NCBI GenBank assembly: GCA_965204465.1
Contig: CBDBES010000002.1
Span: 310,001 to 374,000, forward strand
From: CBDBES01 sp965204465
Lineage (GTDB): Bacteria > Spirochaetota > Leptospiria > Turneriellales > CBDBES01
Length of the DNA: 64,000 bases
Direction: 5' to 3'
Each line of letters opens with the position of its first letter. Within the stretch, counting starts at the first letter, position 1. The notes below the pieces were generated by a model. It did no database searches, had not been told where the DNA came from, and saw nothing but the letters and a program-made list of their open reading frames with translations. Shown in pieces: positions 59,984 through 64,000 of this stretch. The position numbers and the translations under genes were made by a program.

Positions 59984-60866
59984 ACTTACTGAAAAAAATC
60001 AGAGACAAAAAATTTTAGGAGATATCTATGCCGTTGCCTTTCAGATATTATGTTTATCGGCTAACATAATTGGCTTGTTTTTTCTGGCTGTACTATTGTT
60101 CAATGTATTTAGTGATGGCATAGAATATATAAATTTCAACTTCTTAAGTGAATATCCTTCCCGCTTTCCGGCAAAAGCTGGTATTTTATCCGCATTGGTG
60201 GGGACGATTCTAATAATGATTTTAACTGCCATATTTTCCATACCAATGGGAATTGGTGCTGCTATTTATATGGAAGAATATGCAAAAAATTCCAGATTTA
60301 TCAAATTTGTAAAAATAAACATCCAAAACCTAGCGAGTGTGCCCTCTATTATATATGGAATACTAGGACTTACTCTATTTGTAAGAGGACTTAGCTTGGA
60401 AAGAAGCCTTTTATCAGGTGCTTTGACCATTTCTTTATTGATATTGCCTATTATTACTATAACCGCCCAGGAATCTCTAAAGGCCATTCCAAATTCATTA
60501 AGAGAAGCCGCTTATGGGGTTGGGATGACTAGATGGCAAGTGATCTATTATCATTTAATGCCGATTGCATTGCCTGGCATGACCACTGGAATTATACTGG
60601 CTCTTTCCAGGGCAATTGGAGAAGCTGCCCCTCTCATCATGATCGGTGGATTGACCTTTGTGGCCTTTTTACCAGCCAGTATTTTAGATTCATTTACGGT
60701 ATTGCCCATACAAATATTTAATTGGACGGCGCGGCCCCAAAAAGATTTTCATAATATAGCAGCAGCAGCTATTATTGTATTATTATGTATATTACTTTTA
60801 ATGAATGCCACTGCCATTTATTTGCGCATCAGGTACAAGAATAAAATGAAAAAAGCAGGACTATGA
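59976..60866 (+). CDS. pstA: Phosphate ABC transporter permease PstA
   Basis: 296 residues, second channel subunit. Hydrophobic helices include FQILCLSANIIGLFFLAVLLF. Signatures are VPSIIYGILGLTLFV and the loop YGVGMTRWQVIYYHLMPIALPGMTTGIILALSRAIGEAAPLIMIGG. Its start overlaps pstC by eight bases and its end overlaps pstB by four, so the subunits are translationally coupled. Confidence 0.93.
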   Translation: MNRLTEKNQRQKILGDIYAVAFQILCLSANIIGLFFLAVLLFNVFSDGIEYINFNFLSEYPSRFPAKAGILSALVGTILIMILTAIFSIPMGIGAAIYMEEYAKNSRFIKFVKINIQNLASVPSIIYGILGLTLFVRGLSLERSLLSGALTISLLILPIITITAQESLKAIPNSLREAAYGVGMTRWQVIYYHLMPIALPGMTTGIILALSRAIGEAAPLIMIGGLTFVAFLPASILDSFTVLPIQIFNWTARPQKDFHNIAAAAIIVLLCILLLMNATAIYLRIRYKNKMKKAGL

Positions 60867-61630
60867 AAATGAAGAATAAAAAAGAAACTATTTTTGAATG
60901 CAAGGATTTGAATATCTATTATGATAATTTTCATGCTATCAAGAATTTAGACCTGGATATTTACAATTATAAAATAACTACCTTGATAGGCCCTTCTGGT
61001 TGTGGTAAAAGTACATTGCTAAGAACACTCAACAGAATGAATGATTTTATCGAAAGTTTTAGGATAGAGGGGGAGGCCTTGATGAATGGAGTGAATATAT
61101 ATTCTCAAGAAGTGGATCCAGTAAATATTCGCCTGGAGGTAGGGATGGTATTTCAAAAGCCAAATCCCTTTCCAAAGAGTATTTATGATAATATTGCCCT
61201 AGGACCTAAAATAAGTGGATATAAGAAAAATTTGGATGAATTAACCGAAAATTCCTTAAAACAGGCCTATCTATGGGAAGAAGTAAAGGATAAACTGAAT
61301 GAAAGCTCTTATTCCTTATCGGGTGGACAGCAGCAAAGATTATGCATTGCCAGGGCAATTGCAATGCAGCCAAAGGTATTGTTAATGGATGAGCCTACTT
61401 CTTCTTTAGACCCTATCTCTACTGGTAGAATTGAAGAATTAATACTAGAATTAAAGAAAAAATATTTGATCATTATTGTAACTCATAATATGCAGCAGGC
61501 TGGTAGAATAGGTGATTATACTGCTTTTTTCTATCAGGGCAAACTGGTTGAGTATAATAATACAAGTAAAATATTTACAAACCCTGATCAAAAACTAACG
61601 GAAGAATATATCACAGGTAGATTTGGCTAA
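60863..61630 (+). CDS. pstB: Phosphate ABC transporter ATP-binding protein PstB
   Basis: 255 residues. Walker A GPSGCGKST, Q-loop VGMVFQKPNPFPKSIYDNIALGPK (the FPKSIYDN block is PstB-specific), signature LSGGQQQRLCIARAIA, Walker B VLLMDEPTSSLDP and switch His in VTHNMQQAGRIGDYTAFFYQG. All catalytic parts are intact. It drives phosphate import. Confidence 0.96.
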   Translation: MKMKNKKETIFECKDLNIYYDNFHAIKNLDLDIYNYKITTLIGPSGCGKSTLLRTLNRMNDFIESFRIEGEALMNGVNIYSQEVDPVNIRLEVGMVFQKPNPFPKSIYDNIALGPKISGYKKNLDELTENSLKQAYLWEEVKDKLNESSYSLSGGQQQRLCIARAIAMQPKVLLMDEPTSSLDPISTGRIEELILELKKKYLIIIVTHNMQQAGRIGDYTAFFYQGKLVEYNNTSKIFTNPDQKLTEEYITGRFG

Positions 61631-61648
61631 TGCTTGAAGGAGATTTTT

Positions 61649-62323
61649 ATGCGATTAAAAAATGAATTAGAAAAATTAAAAGATAACCTTCTTCTGATAG
61701 GTTCTATGGTAGAAAAGAATGTTTCTGACTCCATTGAATCCTTTTTAGAAAAAGATAAAGATCTGGCGAAAAAGGTGATCAGTTCAGATCATAAAATTGA
61801 TATGAAGGAAGTCGACTTTGAAGAAGAATGTCTAAAGGTAATGGCCCTTCATCAACCTGTGGCAACAGATCTTAGAATATTGGTTGTCTATCTAAAGATC
61901 AATAATGATTTGGAAAGAGTAGGAGATCTGGCAGTAAACATTGCTAGAAAAGGAAGATACATTTCTCAGAATAAAGAAAAGATGCCTTTAAAAATGGAAT
62001 ACTCGCATATTGTCAATATGAGTAAAAAAATGTTTCAACAAAGCCTAAAAGCCTTGATGAATATGGACATAAAACTCGCTAAAAAAGTCATTAGCGGTGA
62101 TCAAAAGATGAATAAAATGAAAAAGCAATTCAGAGATATTATTATTGGAAATATGGAAAGTAAAGTCAAAGATATACATATATTTCTTAGGCATCATGCC
62201 TTCATCCGTAACCTGGAGAGGATCGCAGATATGGCCACCAATATCGCAGAAGACATTATTTATGTAGTGGATGCTAAAATTGTGCGTCATAGAGTTGATC
62301 AAGATTATATAGAAGATAACTGA
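61649..62323 (+). CDS. phoU: Phosphate-specific transport system accessory protein PhoU
   Basis: The start is the ATG at 61649 (MRLKNELEKLKDNLLLIGSMVE), seven bases after GAAGGAG; an in-frame TTG at 61634 overlaps that site and is unlikely. About 224 residues of two three-helix bundles with the repeated metal-binding style motifs: VATDLRILVVYLKINNDLERVGDLAVNIARKG and IHIFLRHHAFIRNLERIADMATNIAEDIIYV. PhoU signals phosphate sufficiency between PstB and a PhoR-type kinase; no phoBR genes are in view. Confidence 0.94.
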   Translation: MRLKNELEKLKDNLLLIGSMVEKNVSDSIESFLEKDKDLAKKVISSDHKIDMKEVDFEEECLKVMALHQPVATDLRILVVYLKINNDLERVGDLAVNIARKGRYISQNKEKMPLKMEYSHIVNMSKKMFQQSLKALMNMDIKLAKKVISGDQKMNKMKKQFRDIIIGNMESKVKDIHIFLRHHAFIRNLERIADMATNIAEDIIYVVDAKIVRHRVDQDYIEDN

Positions 62324-62333
62324 CTAGCAAAGA

Positions 62334-63089
62334 ATGAACTCCAAACGAATTATACCATGCTTGGATGTTAAGGATAATAGGGTAGTTAAAGGCATTCAGT
62401 TTATAGACCTGATTGATGCAGGTGACCCTATAGAGAATGCCCTGGCCTATGAACAGCAAGGTGCGGATGAACTGGTTTTCTTAGATATTACGGCTTCGTC
62501 TGAAAAAAGAAATATCATCCTTTCTTTAGTAAAAAAAGTTTCTGAAAAATTATTCATTCCTTATTGCGTAGGGGGGGGTATCCGAAACATGGAAGATATA
62601 AGACTTATTCTACAAGAAGGGGCAGATAAAGTTGCCATAAATACAGAGGCATTTAAGAATCCTTCTCTATTGCAAGAAGCTGCATATCATTTTGGAAGTC
62701 AATGCATCGTATGCGCCATTGATGCTAAATCCAGTGGAGATAGCTACGAGGTGTACTTGCATGGAGGCAGAACTCCCACAGGAAAAGATGCGATCGAATG
62801 GGCCAAAAAAGCCACGGAAATGGGAGCAGGAGAAATTCTATTGACAAGCATGGACAAAGATGGAACTAAAAAGGGATATGATATGGACCTCCTGCGACGA
62901 GTCATTGAAAATGTAGATGTTCCTGTAATTGCTTCTGGGGGTGCGGGTAAATTGGAACATTTTAAAGATGCTTTTGAAGTCAATGCAAGCGCAGCGCTTG
63001 CAGCTTCTTTATTTCACTTTAAACATATTACTATAGAAAAATTGAAAAAGTATTTGCATAAGAACAATATTCATGTTCGTTTAGTTTGA
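62334..63089 (+). CDS. hisF: Imidazole glycerol phosphate synthase cyclase subunit
   Basis: 251-residue TIM barrel making imidazole-glycerol phosphate with ammonia from HisH. It starts at ATG 62334, 10 bases after phoU. Catalytic Asp11 in PCLDVKDNRVVKG and Asp130-equivalent in CAIDAKSSGDSYEVYLHGGRTPTG; phosphate loops CVGGGIRNMEDIR and VIASGGAGKLEHFKD; family block LLTSMDKDGTKKGYD. The GlyGlyGly of CVGGGIR is encoded by a run of eight G. HisH is not adjacent. The position behind phoU, rather than in a his operon, is unusual. Confidence 0.95.
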   Translation: MNSKRIIPCLDVKDNRVVKGIQFIDLIDAGDPIENALAYEQQGADELVFLDITASSEKRNIILSLVKKVSEKLFIPYCVGGGIRNMEDIRLILQEGADKVAINTEAFKNPSLLQEAAYHFGSQCIVCAIDAKSSGDSYEVYLHGGRTPTGKDAIEWAKKATEMGAGEILLTSMDKDGTKKGYDMDLLRRVIENVDVPVIASGGAGKLEHFKDAFEVNASAALAASLFHFKHITIEKLKKYLHKNNIHVRLV

Positions 63090-63102
63090 TCTCTTAATTA
63101 GC

Positions 63103-64000
63103 ATGAGTTTTTTGAATTTATTCATATCCTGGCGTTACATTAAAGGTAAAGGAAAGACTCTATTCAATATAAGTTCTAAACTTTCATTTTTAGGCGTATT
63201 TGTAGGTACAAGCCTTTTGGTAACTGTATTGTCCATATTCAATGGATTCCAGGATCAGATCAAAAAAAGTATTTTTAAATTTGAACCTCACTTGCTCATC
63301 ATGAATCCGTTTGGGGATAGCAAGGTTAAAAAATGGGAGACCTATATAGAAAGGATAAAGAAAAATTTTTATACTGAAATAGAATCGGTGGAAGGAATGA
63401 TCAATTCTCCTGTTCTTATTCGATTACTAAACCAAGTAGAACATGTATTCTTAAGAGGCCAATTTTTTGAAGACATGGGTAATTCCTGGAAGTTACCCTC
63501 TAATTTCCCTAAAATAATCGAGCCGGCTAAAATGAGTCACTTTAAAAAAGGATATCATTGTTTGATCGGTAAAGAAATGGCAGTCAATTTGGCTTTACAT
63601 GTAGGGGATACAATTGAATTGATCGTACCCCAGGGTCAATTTTCTTTAAAAATGGGTGTAACACCAAGGATCAAAAGTTTTGAAATAGCTGGATTCTTTA
63701 AAACAGGACATTATCAATATGACAGCAAAGTGGTTATTTTGTCTTTAGAAACAGCCCAGTCTTTATTTGCCATTAAAGATAGTGTACAACAAGTTGCTAT
63801 TCGCTTAAATAATATAGATAATATTGATCGTTTTAGAGATAAGCTATATACAATTTTGCCTTTTTCATATCATGTGCGCACCATAGAAGATGAACAAAAA
63901 AACTTTTTTGCCGCTTTAAAACTAGAGAAGACAGTGATGACAATCATTGTATCTCTTTTTGTTATTGCTGCAATGATCGGAATTGTGATTGCCACCTATA
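63103..64000 (+). CDS. LolC/LolE-type ABC transporter permease (partial, runs off the window)
   Basis: The first 299 residues are visible from the ATG at 63103 (MSFLNLFISWRYIKGKGKTLFN). A first transmembrane helix (LSFLGVFVGTSLLVTVLSIFNGFQDQI) is followed by a large periplasmic domain with KGYHCLIGKEMAVNLALHVGDTIELIVPQG and FEIAGFFKTGHYQYDSKVVILSLETAQSLF. The next helices begin at TVMTIIVSLFVIAAMIGIVIAT. This is the FtsX/MacB-fold subunit of the lipoprotein-releasing complex LolCDE, in keeping with the many lipoproteins here. Whether it is LolC or LolE cannot be told. Confidence 0.88.
   Translation, partial: MSFLNLFISWRYIKGKGKTLFNISSKLSFLGVFVGTSLLVTVLSIFNGFQDQIKKSIFKFEPHLLIMNPFGDSKVKKWETYIERIKKNFYTEIESVEGMINSPVLIRLLNQVEHVFLRGQFFEDMGNSWKLPSNFPKIIEPAKMSHFKKGYHCLIGKEMAVNLALHVGDTIELIVPQGQFSLKMGVTPRIKSFEIAGFFKTGHYQYDSKVVILSLETAQSLFAIKDSVQQVAIRLNNIDNIDRFRDKLYTILPFSYHVRTIEDEQKNFFAALKLEKTVMTIIVSLFVIAAMIGIVIATY

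Overview
The window is AT-rich chromosomal DNA of a diderm bacterium. Lipoprotein signal peptides, an outer-membrane barrel, LolC/E- and PstS-type genes, a Maf/DUF115 protein, several cyclic-nucleotide-binding regulators, and large surface lipoproteins with Calx-beta, thrombospondin-3 and GLUG repeats together suggest a spirochaete, perhaps near Leptospira. That placement is an inference from gene families; no 16S rRNA or ribosomal protein is present.

Layout. 1-2039: partial ABC-2 permease, Bcp-type peroxiredoxin, phosphofructokinase. 2556-8707: a likely defence island on the minus strand, with an AAA-ATPase fused to a DUF4435/TOPRIM-like domain (PARIS-like), a type IIG restriction-modification protein carrying an HUH Y1-transposase domain inside its methyltransferase, and an Rpn-type nuclease. 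8860-17106: accessory region with two frameshifted surface lipoprotein genes, an IS481-like element, an FGE-sulfatase-fold protein, phosphatidylserine synthase and a truncated repeat lipoprotein. 17558-31482: mostly housekeeping (DUF115 protein, cyclic-nucleotide-binding proteins, AhcY, tRNA-Ser(UGA), cysteine desulfurase, TrhO, GH16-fold lipoprotein, amidohydrolase, LysM/M23 protein). 31603-36456: envelope proteins. 36873-41865: a thiol/iron-sulfur cluster (glutaredoxin, BolA, monothiol glutaredoxin, GshA, GshB) continuing into HslVU. 42049-45579: methyltransferase, HisA, and a Rieske-ThDP fusion enzyme. 45856-54008: two very large GLUG/Calx-beta lipoproteins homologous to the broken copy at 8860-11276. 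54494-57820: two small envelope proteins and a frameshifted IS1182 element. 58126-64000: pstSCAB-phoU, hisF and a partial LolC/E permease.

The most unusual signals are these. First, a complete-looking Y1 (HUH) transposase domain sits in frame between the SAM motif and the NPPY motif of the type IIG enzyme, and two long hairpins are encoded within it. Second, at least nine copies of a dispersed mosaic repeat occur, built from palindromes around a CATCCATG-type core. Its stems vary by compensatory changes and some copies fold into a three-way junction. The repeat sits behind surface lipoprotein genes, has truncated at least one, and has been hit by the IS1182 element inside one of its hairpins. 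A Y1 protein of the kind that mobilises REP palindromes and a family of dispersed palindromes are thus in one window; a functional link between them is only a hypothesis.
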